Notes under the pieces: model-generated
Told to the model about the DNA's origin: nothing
Databases searched by the model: none
The model's input: only the letters and a program-made list of their open reading frames with translations
Part shown: piece after piece, positions 1 to 8,649 of the stretch
Position numbering within the stretch: position 1 is the stretch's first letter
Layout of the letters: every line of letters begins with the position of its first letter
Position numbers and translations under genes: made by a program
Assembly (NCBI RefSeq): GCF_002021565.1
Contig: NZ_MSZX01000003.1
Coordinates: 496,027 to 560,026 of the forward strand
Direction of reading: 5' to 3'
Source: Paenibacillus selenitireducens
Lineage (GTDB): Bacteria > Bacillota > Bacilli > Paenibacillales > Paenibacillaceae
Length of the DNA stretch: 64,000 nucleotides

Positions 1-3000
1 GAATCAACTCAAAGGCTGGAGCCCAGAAACCGACCGATTCGCTAAATTCTTTCGGTCGCGTATTCCTCTGGCTGAACGCATTCCCGCGTTTGCTGCTACG
101 CAGGCGAATCCTGCATTGAGTGCAGAACCGCAGGTGATGAATCTGTCGGCAGATTATGACAAGGAGGCCTTTTTCGAAGCTTATCGCTATAATGACTCCT
201 TCTCTCGGAATTTGTTGAACTTCTGGCAGTACACCGATATATATGGGTCATGGCATGGGCTGCCGGTCGATGGTTCATCAGAGACCCAACGTGAATTCGG
301 CGTCATAAACTTGCCGAACCCTGCGTATACGGATGCAGCACATAAGAACGGGGTGTTGAGCTTAGGGGGATGGTTCTGGCCGCGGGCCGGTCAGAATTTT
401 ACAGATTGGGTGGAGAAGAAGCCGGATGGATCATTCCCTGTGGCCGATAAAATGATCGAGATGGCTGAATATTTTGGATTTGACGGGTATTTTATTAATC
501 AGGAAGCAAGTATCTCGTCAGATAATGCGAAGAAACTTATGGAAATGCTCAAATACATGCACGCGAAGGCGCCTGCAGGCTTCCATTTACAATGGTATGA
601 CTCTTTAAGCGTTAGCGGCAGCATTAGTTATCAGAATGGATTCAATGATCGGAATGCGCCATGGATCGTGGATAACGGAGTTCCGGTCAACAATAGCATC
701 TTCATGAACTATGCGTGGAATGACACAAGGCTTACAAGTGCAAATACGTATGCGAAGAGTCTTGGTCTAGATCCTTATAAAGTGCTGTTCGCCGGTACGG
801 AAAATGATAAATATGGCTATAACCCGCCATATGATCCGCGGTTGATCTTCCCGCAGGGGAAACCAGCGAAAAGCGGATGGGCGCTATTCGGCACCGATAT
901 GGTGTGGAACAAGGCACCGAACAAATTCGATCCGAATGCCCAAGATGAAGTGTTCCGTCGGGAGCGCGTATACTGGTCGGGTCCGAATCAAGATCCTACG
1001 CGTACGGGACGTACATTAACGACAGGATGTAGTCCTTACCCAGATGCAGGGGTACCGAATAATCCTACAGAATACCGCTGTTGGGACGGTGTTGCGCATT
1101 TCATACCCGAGCGATCGGTCATCGGAAGCTATCCTTTTGTGACCAACTTTAATACAGGGCACGGGACGGCATTCTTCTTGAATGGCGAACCATCGAGTGC
1201 GAAGGAATGGAATAATGCAGGCATTCAGGATATTCTGCCGAGCTGGCAATGGTGGGCGAAGAGCTCAGGAGCGGGAAACCCGCTCAGCGCTTCGTTCGAT
1301 TATACGACCGCTTATGACGGCGGATCCTCGCTGAAAGTATCAGGTACGCTAGATGCTACGAATCCGACGGATCTTCGATTGTACAAGACAAAATTAAACG
1401 TCACCCAAGACGTAAACTTGTCTTTGACGTACAAAGTGAATACGGCTGGACCTACGCATATGAAGGTTGGACTCATCTTTGAGGATGCGCCGAATCAAAT
1501 CGAGTATGTGGATGTGGGCAGCAGCCCAAATACGGGATGGAATACAAAGACGATGCAGCTAGGCAACTACAGCGGACGGACGATTGCAACGATAGGGCTT
1601 CACTTTGAATCCGATACATCTTCAGCTTATACGATGCATATTGGTCAGCTTGCAGTTACGAAAGGTTCTAGTGCAGTGCCTGCGGCACCGACGAACTTTA
1701 CGCTGGATGCATCCTACGTCAAAGACAATCAGGCGGAACTGTATGTATCATGGAATTTTAATGCCCAAGATGTCGGATATTATGAACTCTCTCGTATTGC
1801 GCCGAATGCAAAGAAGGAAGTCATCGGACGCGTGATGGATGAGGTGTTTTATGTGAAATCCTTGGAGCGGGTGGGTACAGAAACCCAGACGAAGCTTCAG
1901 CTGGTAGCGGTCAGTAAAGACGGAACTCGCAGTCAAGCTGCCGAGACGATCATGAAATGGACGGAAGGAAATCCAGATCCTGAACCAAAACCGTCCGTGC
2001 AGGTGGATTTGTCCGGATACTTTACGGTAGACGGCTTCAGTACCGAAGCGAATAAGAAGGACGGCAATTATGACAATGGTTCCTGGTCCTATGCGGCAGA
2101 TCTTGTACCAGCGGAGCTGAAATATGATGGAGCCGACTACAAATTCGGGTCGTTCGCAGATGGTGCGAAGAACGTACTCGTGCCCCAAGGGCAGACGATT
2201 CCTTTAACGAAAGGCAAGTATGCTTCCTTACGGTTCTTAGGGACTTCTGTCTCGAAGAAGAACCCTGGTACTTTCAAAATCAATTACGCAGACGGTACAT
2301 CTACGAGCATTGAACTCACTCTGGAAGATTGGTGCGCAAGCGATATCACGGGACAACATGTAGCGCTTACATTGGATCACCGCCATAATTCCTTCCAAGG
2401 CTCGGATCAAACGAAACAAAATTACATCTTCGCATATTACTTGACGACTGATCCTGGTAAAGAAGTGGTTAGTCTCACGCTCCCAAGCGATGCTTATATG
2501 CGTATTATGGCATTGACGCTCATGCCTCAGGAAGGCAATACGGGTGTACCCGTTAGTGGCATTCAATTGGATCAGACGACGGTAAGCTTAAAGACGGGAG
2601 ATACGTTAGCCCTGAAAGCAACCGTGACGCCGGAAGATGCGACAGATAAGAAGGTGACGTGGAGCAGCAGTGCTGCGGATATCGTCCGCGTCGACGAGCA
2701 GGGCGTCCTAACCGCGCTGAAGGCAGGGACGGCAACCGTAACTGCTGCGGTCGCGGAGGTCTCTGCATCTGCACAGGTAACTGTTGTTCCTCATGAGTCC
2801 GAAGGGGTCACTGCCGTGGTATATGCCCCGGAATCCGTGAAGTCCAAGGAAGAATTCACCGTGAACATCGGCATTGGAAACAGTACTGATTCATTCATGG
2901 CACAGGATTTAGTCGTACAATATGCTGCGGATAAGTTCAGCTATGTGGACGTCAAATCACTTGTGAACGGCGTAAATGTGCTGAAGACGGTACACGATCC

Positions 3001-3394
3001 CGCTGGTAAGATTCGTCTGATTCTAGCTAGCGAAGGAACAGACCATGCATCGACAGCGGGTGTAGATATCATCAGCCTCCGCTTCCGTGCATTAGAAGTG
3101 GCTTCGAATCAGTCCGGAACCGTCGGAACCTTGCAGTATACGCTCGCTGACGCCGAAGGCAAGGAGGTTGAGGCTGCTCGTGTGACCAAGACGATTCATG
3201 TGACGGTAGGATTGACCGGTGACTTCAACCATGATGGCAAAGTGAGTATCGGTGATTTGGCGATGATGGCCGCGCATTACGGCAAAAATACGCAAAGCCT
3301 GGACTGGAATCAGGTGAAGAAGTTCGATATGAACGAAGACGGCGTGATCGATATTCTAGATTTGGCTGCGCTCGCGAAGCTGTTGATTCCGTAA
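1..3394 (+). CDS. Secreted GH85 endo-beta-N-acetylglucosaminidase with Big2, cohesin-like and dockerin modules (5' end cut off)
   Basis: The reading frame (codons from base 2) is open to the left edge, so the N-terminus and any signal peptide lie outside the window. Family GH85 enzymes cleave the chitobiose core of N-glycans. The catalytic motif is visible as DGYFINQE, with the oxazoline-stabilising Asn at 497-499 and the acid/base Glu at 503-505, followed by GH85-like aromatic blocks to about base 1250. After the catalytic part come a beta-sandwich carbohydrate-binding-like region (about 1290-1670), an Fn3-like domain (about 1690-1960), a second binding-like domain (about 1990-2540), a Big2 domain (about 2560-2780), a cohesin-like domain (about 2800-3210) and a dockerin (about 3220-3394). 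The dockerin has two intact calcium loops, DFNHDGKVSIGDL and DMNEDGVIDILDL. The final domains suggest docking or self-association outside the cell. GH85 assignment is firm; the function of the cohesin/dockerin pair is inference. Confidence 0.88.
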   Translation, partial: NQLKGWSPETDRFAKFFRSRIPLAERIPAFAATQANPALSAEPQVMNLSADYDKEAFFEAYRYNDSFSRNLLNFWQYTDIYGSWHGLPVDGSSETQREFGVINLPNPAYTDAAHKNGVLSLGGWFWPRAGQNFTDWVEKKPDGSFPVADKMIEMAEYFGFDGYFINQEASISSDNAKKLMEMLKYMHAKAPAGFHLQWYDSLSVSGSISYQNGFNDRNAPWIVDNGVPVNNSIFMNYAWNDTRLTSANTYAKSLGLDPYKVLFAGTENDKYGYNPPYDPRLIFPQGKPAKSGWALFGTDMVWNKAPNKFDPNAQDEVFRRERVYWSGPNQDPTRTGRTLTTGCSPYPDAGVPNNPTEYRCWDGVAHFIPERSVIGSYPFVTNFNTGHGTAFFLNGEPSSAKEWNNAGIQDILPSWQWWAKSSGAGNPLSASFDYTTAYDGGSSLKVSGTLDATNPTDLRLYKTKLNVTQDVNLSLTYKVNTAGPTHMKVGLIFEDAPNQIEYVDVGSSPNTGWNTKTMQLGNYSGRTIATIGLHFESDTSSAYTMHIGQLAVTKGSSAVPAAPTNFTLDASYVKDNQAELYVSWNFNAQDVGYYELSRIAPNAKKEVIGRVMDEVFYVKSLERVGTETQTKLQLVAVSKDGTRSQAAETIMKWTEGNPDPEPKPSVQVDLSGYFTVDGFSTEANKKDGNYDNGSWSYAADLVPAELKYDGADYKFGSFADGAKNVLVPQGQTIPLTKGKYASLRFLGTSVSKKNPGTFKINYADGTSTSIELTLEDWCASDITGQHVALTLDHRHNSFQGSDQTKQNYIFAYYLTTDPGKEVVSLTLPSDAYMRIMALTLMPQEGNTGVPVSGIQLDQTTVSLKTGDTLALKATVTPEDATDKKVTWSSSAADIVRVDEQGVLTALKAGTATVTAAVAEVSASAQVTVVPHESEGVTAVVYAPESVKSKEEFTVNIGIGNSTDSFMAQDLVVQYAADKFSYVDVKSLVNGVNVLKTVHDPAGKIRLILASEGTDHASTAGVDIISLRFRALEVASNQSGTVGTLQYTLADAEGKEVEAARVTKTIHVTVGLTGDFNHDGKVSIGDLAMMAAHYGKNTQSLDWNQVKKFDMNEDGVIDILDLAALAKLLIP

Positions 3395-3407
3395 AAGAAA
3401 ACAAAGA

Positions 3408-3440
3408 CAACCGCCATCCTTAGGATAGGCGGTTGTTTGT
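3408..3440 (+). terminator. Intrinsic terminator after the GH85 gene
   Basis: An inverted repeat starts 14 bases after the TAA stop. Arms CAACCGCC and GGCGGTTG are extended by ATCCT/AGGAT around a one-base loop with one bulged A, and a short T-rich tail follows. Confidence 0.75.
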
Positions 3441-3456
3441 TCCACATTGGAGGATA

Positions 3457-3558
3457 AGTTGCCAGGTCCAAAGTGAGAATCGGCTGTCAATTTCAATAGT
3501 GAACATAGACTGCCAGATTCCAATGAGTCATAGGCTGTTTATTTCCATAGTGAGAATA
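3457..3558. repeat. Four degenerate tandem repeats of 25-26 bp
   Basis: Four head-to-tail units lie at 3457-3481, 3482-3507, 3508-3532 and 3533-3558. Units two and four differ at about 5 of 26 positions. The shared pattern is roughly GGCTGYCAnnTTCCAATAG followed by TGARNATA. There is no reading frame or hairpin that explains them. Confidence 0.6.
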
Positions 3559-3831
3559 GCCCCCTGCACACCATTTACTATTTCGGAAGAAGGTAGAAGT
3601 TACGCAGGGAGGCGTGTGAAGAGGCGTGCTATGTTGGATAAATCCAGTAACTTTATCATATTTCTGCCAGCCTCAGCGATCGGATAAGATCCGAATCACG
3701 AGACGAGATGAGATGAACGTGAAGCCGAGGGGAGGACAAGCCGTAGAGTGGAACTCAGTAGCTATTGATAGAACTTTCATGGTTTAGAAATAAACCTTAC
3801 CCGCTGTTTCTGCTTGCGCTTGGAGGTTGTT
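3559..3831. other. Non-coding stretch between the tandem repeats and the duplicated promoter segment
   Basis: I see no supported gene, RNA or hairpin here. A short open frame crossing it has no ribosome binding site and no recognisable product. Its 3' end may be decayed insertion-sequence DNA, because the next segment reads like the same transposase tail seen near 5760. Confidence 0.4.
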
Positions 3832-3940
3832 GATACTGAATTTCTTTCAAGATGTCTCTATTACGTTGAAAAACAAATTCTGATATACTATTGCTAATTG
3901 AGGTACTGTGTTGTACGATGTATATGCAGGAGGTAGGTGT
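3832..3940 (+). repeat. Duplicated promoter/leader segment, copy 1
   Basis: This segment is similar along its whole length to 5758-5866. The stretches 3903-3935 and 5828-5860 are identical over 33 bases, ending in a GCAGGAGGTA ribosome binding site. The identical part contains GTAC-N6-GTAC, a possible PadR operator. Copy 1 leads into a broken ABC ATPase, copy 2 into an intact padR gene. One frame of the upstream half reads LNFFQDVSIT, resembling the IS4-family transposase region just before the first catalytic Asp. Confidence 0.7.
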
Positions 3941-3967
3941 GAAAGGCGGAACAGATATGACGTATGT

Positions 3968-4144
3968 ATGAAAACAAACCAGTTAACAAGAGTATTTCAA
4001 GGAAAAGAAGTAATATCTAGGGTTAACATACATGTGGAAAAAAGAGGAATTTACCACTTGTTAGGACAGAATGACGTTGGTAAAACAGCAATTATGAAGA
4101 TGATTACAAACATAATGATGACATTTCGTCATTGGTGGAGGTGA
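3968..4144 (+). pseudogene. Truncated ABC-transporter ATPase (BcrA/lantibiotic-export type), N-terminal remnant
   Basis: The 58-residue product matches only the first part of an ABC ATPase of the bacitracin/lantibiotic export type: a start like LTRVFQGKEVIS, then a Walker A region reading LGQNDVGKTAIMKMITN. In the family this is GPNGAGKTT, so key glycine and threonine positions are altered. The frame stops soon afterwards, before the Q-loop, signature and Walker B. A neighbouring frame at 4112-4155 reads DDISSLVEV and might be a fused C-terminal scrap. It sits behind promoter copy 1 and next to a PadR/HAAS pair, a combination that often accompanies such transporters. It is not expected to be functional. 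Confidence 0.7.
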
Positions 4145-4213
4145 TAGCTGTGTGATTAATATGGAACAACAAGCAACCATCTATACAATATTAATAGAGA
4201 AGAGGAATGCCTT

Positions 4214-5383
4214 ATGAAAATACGTAGTCAAATTACATGTGCAAGTCTGGCCCTTTTAATAACTGGAAGTTCCCTGCTATACACATCGCCAACCTCAATT
4301 GTAAAAGCAGAGCCCACTCAAAATGTATCTCGTTCGTTACAAACAAGCACTCAACGAGATCATAATTACGTCAAGCAAGCAATGCGAGATACATTGCAAT
4401 TTGGATTCCCGGGGATACTTGCTAAAACTTCTGAGGGTGGAAAAACGTGGGGTTATGCGGCTGGGGTAGCGAATCTGAGCACCAAGAAACCAATGGAAAC
4501 AGATTTTCGCTTTCGTATTGGCAGCGTGACGAAGACGTTCACCGCAACGGTTGTACTTCAATTAGCTGGAGAGAACCGCTTGAATCTAGACGACTCCATC
4601 GAAAAATGGTTGCCTGGTGTCATTCAAGGAAACGGATATAATGGAAAACAGATTACCATCCGGCAGATATTGAACCATACAAGTGGTATCGCTGAATACT
4701 CAAGGTCAAAAGACGCTGATTTTATGGATACAAAAAAATCGTATACGGCTGAAGGAATAGTGAAGATGGGGATTTCTCTGCCCCCAGACTTTCTCCCAGG
4801 AAAGGGCTGGTCTTATTCAAACACAGGATACGTATTACTGGGTATTCTTATTGAAAAAATAACCGGAAACAGCTACGCAGAAGAGATTGAAAATCGGATT
4901 ATTGAACCGCTTGAATTGTCGGATACATTCCTACCTGGCAATTCAAGCGTTATTCCAGGCACCAAGCATCCTCGGGGATATTCCCAATCAGACGAAGCAA
5001 GTGAGATAAAAGACGTTACATATTATAACCCAAGTGCAGGTAGCTCGGCTGGAGATATGATTTCTACTGCTGACGACTTAAATAAATTCTTCTCTTCCTT
5101 GCTCGGTGGCAAATTACTGAAGGAACAGCAACTAAAACAAATGCTTACTACAGTTCCTGTAGGAAGAGCAGGAATCGATAGATATGGCCTTGGAATCTTT
5201 GAAACAAAGCTTCCAAACGGTGTCTCGATATGGGGACACACAGGTGGCATTCTAGGGTTTTCTACTTTTGCTGGAGGTACACTTGGAGGCAAGCATACGT
5301 TGGCCGTCAGTTTGAACAGTTTGGGTAGAGATAACAGTCCTAATCCTTTTAAAAATATTTTACTTGCTGAATTTAGCAAGTAG
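4214..5383 (+). CDS. Secreted serine hydrolase, R61 DD-carboxypeptidase / class C beta-lactamase family
   Basis: The 389-residue protein has an N-terminal signal peptide (hydrophobic residues about 8-25, then polar KAEPT). The three active-site motifs of the PF00144 family are present: SVTK (Ser104, Lys107), YSN near residue 197 and HTGG near residue 343. The segment around SVTK, TVVLQL and LNHTSG resembles the Streptomyces R61 DD-carboxypeptidase more than true AmpC enzymes, so a peptidoglycan DD-peptidase or esterase role is as likely as beta-lactam hydrolysis. The start is ATG at 4214 behind GAGAAGAGGAA. It lies alone in an A+T-rich island between IS remnants, which suggests acquisition by transfer. 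Confidence 0.85.
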   Translation: MKIRSQITCASLALLITGSSLLYTSPTSIVKAEPTQNVSRSLQTSTQRDHNYVKQAMRDTLQFGFPGILAKTSEGGKTWGYAAGVANLSTKKPMETDFRFRIGSVTKTFTATVVLQLAGENRLNLDDSIEKWLPGVIQGNGYNGKQITIRQILNHTSGIAEYSRSKDADFMDTKKSYTAEGIVKMGISLPPDFLPGKGWSYSNTGYVLLGILIEKITGNSYAEEIENRIIEPLELSDTFLPGNSSVIPGTKHPRGYSQSDEASEIKDVTYYNPSAGSSAGDMISTADDLNKFFSSLLGGKLLKEQQLKQMLTTVPVGRAGIDRYGLGIFETKLPNGVSIWGHTGGILGFSTFAGGTLGGKHTLAVSLNSLGRDNSPNPFKNILLAEFSK

Positions 5384-5448
5384 GCAAAAAGGAAAAACGG
5401 AAAAATTTTGTCATAGTTTTTACCGTTAAAAATATACCTTTCTGGTTC

Positions 5449-5489
5449 AAAAGCCCAAACTTACTTATAAAAATAAGTTTGGGCTTTTT
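5449..5489 (+). terminator. Intrinsic terminator after the serine hydrolase gene
   Basis: Arms AAGCCCAAACTTA and TAAGTTTGGGCTT flank a short A/T-rich loop, and a run of five T follows. It lies about 70 bases after the stop. Confidence 0.85.
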
Positions 5490-5500
5490 GGAATTCTGGC

Positions 5501-5766
5501 GGCAACGACAAGAGACAGGTTTTGTAAAACGGAAAAGTAATATGGCGCACGAGATTTGGTTGCTTTATGTATTTGGATCAGTCAACATGTAGCAAACGAT
5601 TCCCTCACTCGATTATGTAGTCAGCTTTATGCAAATACAGCTACACTCATGAGCCTAGAAGTACTTAATCAACGTTTTAACTGATGCGATGTTTTATTTC
5701 TACAGCATGTATTTTCCCGTTTAATCAAAAGCCAACTAAACGATTTATCTCAAATTGGTACTGAAT
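5501..5766 (+). pseudogene. Decayed N-terminal fragment of an IS4-family transposase
   Basis: Conceptual translation gives RQETGFVKRKSNMA in one frame, then after a frameshift RDLVALCIWISQHVAND and onward through SLTRLCSQLYANT and EVLNQRFN, an in-frame stop, and FLQHVFSRLIKSQLNDLSQ. This is the familiar N-terminal region of IS4-type DDE transposases. The DDE catalytic core is absent, and the sequence runs into the duplicated promoter segment at 5758. No terminal repeats were found. Assignment is from recognition of the protein pattern only. Confidence 0.65.
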
Positions 5767-5866
5767 TCCTTTCAAAATATCTCTATCACGTTGAACAAAA
5801 AAACCTGATATACTATTGATATTTGATGTACTGTGTTGTACGATGTATATGCAGGAGGTATAATAC
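5758..5866 (+). repeat. Duplicated promoter/leader segment, copy 2 (padR promoter)
   Basis: Second copy of the segment at 3832-3940. It ends in GCAGGAGGTATAATAC just before the padR ATG. GTAC-N6-GTAC at about 5828-5841 is a candidate PadR operator, which would make the operon autoregulated. The left part overlaps the IS4 transposase remnant. Confidence 0.7.
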
Positions 5867-6211
5867 ATGAATGTAGAAGATTGGAAATCACAAATTAAGC
5901 GAGGAACACTCGATTTTTGTATTCTATTGCTGATAAAGCAACGACCATATTATGGGTATGAAATCATAAGTAAGTTAGAGCAGTATCCTATTGTTGCAGC
6001 AAAAGAAAATACAATTTATCCACTGCTTAGAAGATTATTGAAAGAAGAATATATTTCTTCATCTTGGCAAGAAAGTACAGAGGGCTTACCACCGAGAAAA
6101 TATTATACCCTTACAGAAAAAGGAAACGAATACTTAAATGCGATGTCCTTAGAATGGGATAATTTATTAACAGCTATATCAGAAATTAAAGGAGCGTTAA
6201 ATGATGGATAA
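5867..6211 (+). CDS. PadR-family transcriptional regulator
   Basis: The 114-residue protein is a typical short PadR repressor: a winged helix (TLDFCILLLIKQRPYYGYEI, then NTIYPLLRRLLKEEYI and the wing YYTLTEKG) with a short C-terminal dimerisation helix. The ribosome binding site AGGAGG lies 9 bases before the ATG. The stop overlaps the start of the HAAS protein by 11 bases, so the pair is translationally coupled. PadR proteins of this size usually repress their own operon and an adjacent transporter gene; here the only nearby transporter is the broken ATPase at 3968. Confidence 0.9.
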   Translation: MNVEDWKSQIKRGTLDFCILLLIKQRPYYGYEIISKLEQYPIVAAKENTIYPLLRRLLKEEYISSSWQESTEGLPPRKYYTLTEKGNEYLNAMSLEWDNLLTAISEIKGALNDG

Positions 6212-6758
6212 AATTCTGAATGACTATCTTGTAAAAATTGAAAAGTATTTGAAATCTATGTCCGATTCCGAGCGTATTGACATTGTAAAAGAAATCAAAA
6301 GCGTAATGCTTGAATTGCAAAATAATGGTGTATCTTCTGAGCAAATCATCGAACGGTTAGGAAACCCAAAAGAATTAGCGAAAGCATACTTAGGTGAAGC
6401 CATTTCAAAGAACAATAAATTTAGTTGGAGTAAATTCGGCGCAATATTTGCATTTTGTAGAAGCTTTGCAGGCGTCAGCGGTATGATTCTTTTGCCTTTT
6501 ATCAGTACTCTTTCCATTGCTTTTATGATTGGTGGTGTTATTACACCAATAGGCGGAATTATTAAATTTGTCGGGTATCTTATGGGATATGATATTGCCG
6601 GAATAACAATGGAGATGGGAACATTTACACCAAGCCCAATGCAGTTCTTACCAATTTCTATTGTAATTGGTGTATTGATGTTTTGGTTGGGGAAAGTGTT
6701 ATGGAAACTTACAATTAAATACATACACGCAATTAGTCCGAAAAAGAAAACATTGTAA
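6201..6758 (+). CDS. HAAS-domain (DUF1700-like) membrane protein
   Basis: The 185-residue protein begins with the helical HAAS module (LVKIEKYLKSMSDSERIDIV, then EIKSVMLELQNNGVSSEQIIERLGNPKELAKAYL). This is a cytoplasmic signalling domain that commonly follows PadR genes. It is followed by about three membrane segments (roughly residues 85-110, 115-135 and 148-172). The start is ATG 6201 or 6204 behind AAAGGAG; both keep the overlap with padR. A role as PadR partner or sensor is inferred from family context. Confidence 0.8.
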   Translation: MMDKILNDYLVKIEKYLKSMSDSERIDIVKEIKSVMLELQNNGVSSEQIIERLGNPKELAKAYLGEAISKNNKFSWSKFGAIFAFCRSFAGVSGMILLPFISTLSIAFMIGGVITPIGGIIKFVGYLMGYDIAGITMEMGTFTPSPMQFLPISIVIGVLMFWLGKVLWKLTIKYIHAISPKKKTL

Positions 6759-6768
6759 TCATAAAAAG

Positions 6769-6813
6769 AACGGGGCGCGGTGGTCATTCATAGACCAACC
6801 GCTCCCCGTTTTC
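6769..6813 (+). terminator. Intrinsic terminator after the padR operon
   Basis: A long hairpin with arms beginning AACGGGG and ending CCCCGTT, extended by GCGGTGGTC/GACCAACCGC, ends in TTTTC. It starts about 10 bases after the stop. Confidence 0.85.
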
Positions 6814-6920
6814 ACTAGGGTATGACACACAGTAGAACGCTGATTTTGAGAGATCATTCATTTTGAAACCGGCGGATTGTCATTAAAAAGACGAATCATG
6901 TGTGGAACGTGATGAGGAGG

Positions 6921-6958
6921 GGGTACAGCCGCGTGGCACAGCCGGCGGGTACAGCCGC
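6921..6958. repeat. Three short tandem units, GGGTACAGCCGC type
   Basis: Three units of 12-14 bases share CACAGCCGC or TACAGCCGC (6921-6934, 6935-6946, 6947-6958). The 6814-6979 gap holds nothing else I can identify. Confidence 0.5.
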
Positions 6959-6979
6959 AAATCAACACACCTCATTAAC

Positions 6980-7014
6980 AAGGGGTCCAATCTCACCATG
7001 AGATTGGACCCCTT
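6980..7014 (-). terminator. Terminator of the lplABC-like operon
   Basis: Perfect inverted repeat AAGGGGTCCAATCTC / GAGATTGGACCCCTT with a 5-base loop, placed just after the stop of the minus-strand gene ending at 7024. Confidence 0.8.
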
Positions 7015-7023
7015 CAAATCGTG

Positions 7024-8553
7024 CTACTGCTTCGCTCTCCATTCATCGAATTGACGCTGCATCTCATCGCGTACTTTATCGATGCCGGCATCTTTGAATT
7101 TTTTAATGGCTTTTGGTAAATTCACCACGGGATCGACAGTACCTGTCATAAGCGGCGGATAGAACTCTTCCTTGACGTTCTTCAAGGCCGCCATCTCGTT
7201 CATGACAGGCGTAGGGTCGAAGTTAAAGCCTAATAATGGTGCGTTTTTCGCGGATTCGTTGAATTTCTTGTATTCGTCCCATTTGTTCTCGGGGTCATCT
7301 TTCTGTAGGTACGTAATCATCACGTTGCCAAGTGCAAAGCCCGGTACCGTATATCCTTCGGTCAAAGCAGGCAGCAGCTCGATCCGGTTGTCGCCAATCT
7401 TTTTATAATGCACATTTTCAATACCATACCCCACCATGTTGCGTACATAAGGATCTGTATTCAATAAATTAAGGAATTCCATGGCTTTCTCGGGGTTCTG
7501 AGATGTTGCGGAAATCGCGTTCATACTGCCCGTAACGGACCAATTATAGACGAGCGGATCATTCGCAGGCGTAGACACAATCTTGTAGCCGTAGGATGCT
7601 GACCATTGATTGTCGGCTAACGGAGCCGTATTGGCCCTGTCCGTGAACCATTTGCCTGTTTTACTATAATCGTTAGAGTTGATCGTGCTTAGATCTTTGG
7701 ATACATAACCCGCTTTATAATACTTGTGCATCGTCTCAAGTGCTTGCATCGTTTCAGGTGTTTCGAGGATGTTCATGAGCTTGGTGTCGCGCCCGTCAGC
7801 ATATAAAGCAATCGGAATGGACTCATCCACGTAGTCGAACGGCAATAACGGCTTGAAATTCTTGTCGCCTCCGAGCGGCACGATGCCTTTCTCTTTCTCT
7901 TTGATGGTCTTAAGCATTGGCTCCAGGCTCTCAAGAGACTTCACGCTGGAAATATCGAAATTGTACTTCTCTACGAATTTCTGGTTGAACCGCCATACGT
8001 CTTGTGCTGGAAGTTCCTTGTTCGTTGGGATGGCGTAGAGCTTGCCGTCTACTTTTGCTCCCTCTAGGAAAGCAGGATGCAGGACTTCTTTGATACCAGC
8101 GCCTTTCTCGTCTAGTAGTTTGCCAATTTCTAAGAATGCGCCTTTTCTTGCATTGGTCACATAGTTAAATGCCCAAGAACAGGTGAAAGCGATGTCGAAC
8201 GGCTCGCCGGATGCGGCAATGACGGGCATCTTCTGGTCATATTCGCCCCAATCGAGCAGCTTCATTTTGACGGTTGCGTTGATTTTTTCCTTTGTATATT
8301 TGCTGAGTTCTTCAAAAACTTTATCCGTGTCTTTCTGCGGCGTACCGATCATGTACCAGATCAGCTCAACAGGTTTCTCGTCTGTTTTTTCCGCGGATTT
8401 CGCTTCGGCCTCCTTCGTATCTTTGGGCGGTTCTGTGGTTGTTGCAGGCGGTTCCGTTGTATTGGAGGACGACCCTCCTCCACCGCAGGCAGATAGGAAG
8501 CTGAATGAGAGCACGATACAGATGAGAGTTAGTAGCAAGTTGCGTTTTGACAT
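7024..8553 (-). CDS. LplA-like sugar-binding lipoprotein (ABC importer)
   Basis: The 509-residue protein has a lipoprotein signal peptide with lipobox LSAC (Cys near residue 23), a Gly/Ser/Thr/Pro-rich linker and a family-1-like solute-binding fold typical of the LplA group. It follows two permease genes in the same direction and has a strong AAGGAGGAG ribosome binding site. It captures an oligosaccharide outside the cell and passes it to the permeases. The substrate cannot be read from sequence. Confidence 0.9.
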   Translation of the reverse strand: MSKRNLLLTLICIVLSFSFLSACGGGGSSSNTTEPPATTTEPPKDTKEAEAKSAEKTDEKPVELIWYMIGTPQKDTDKVFEELSKYTKEKINATVKMKLLDWGEYDQKMPVIAASGEPFDIAFTCSWAFNYVTNARKGAFLEIGKLLDEKGAGIKEVLHPAFLEGAKVDGKLYAIPTNKELPAQDVWRFNQKFVEKYNFDISSVKSLESLEPMLKTIKEKEKGIVPLGGDKNFKPLLPFDYVDESIPIALYADGRDTKLMNILETPETMQALETMHKYYKAGYVSKDLSTINSNDYSKTGKWFTDRANTAPLADNQWSASYGYKIVSTPANDPLVYNWSVTGSMNAISATSQNPEKAMEFLNLLNTDPYVRNMVGYGIENVHYKKIGDNRIELLPALTEGYTVPGFALGNVMITYLQKDDPENKWDEYKKFNESAKNAPLLGFNFDPTPVMNEMAALKNVKEEFYPPLMTGTVDPVVNLPKAIKKFKDAGIDKVRDEMQRQFDEWRAKQ

Positions 8554-8649
8554 GTTACTCCTCCTTTTAATGGCAATATCATCTTATCTATCATTAGCAA
8601 GCGCAGCAGAGCTTATAGTCCACTGCCTTGGTAATGTACAGCACGGTAT

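Noticed and set aside
3433-3687. Open frame of 84 codons after the GH85 gene
   Set aside because: It crosses the terminator and the tandem repeats, has no ribosome binding site and no recognisable product.
6224-6787. Long minus-strand open frame (187 codons) antisense to the HAAS gene
   Set aside because: It is the shadow of the HAAS gene, overlaps the terminator and has no family features.
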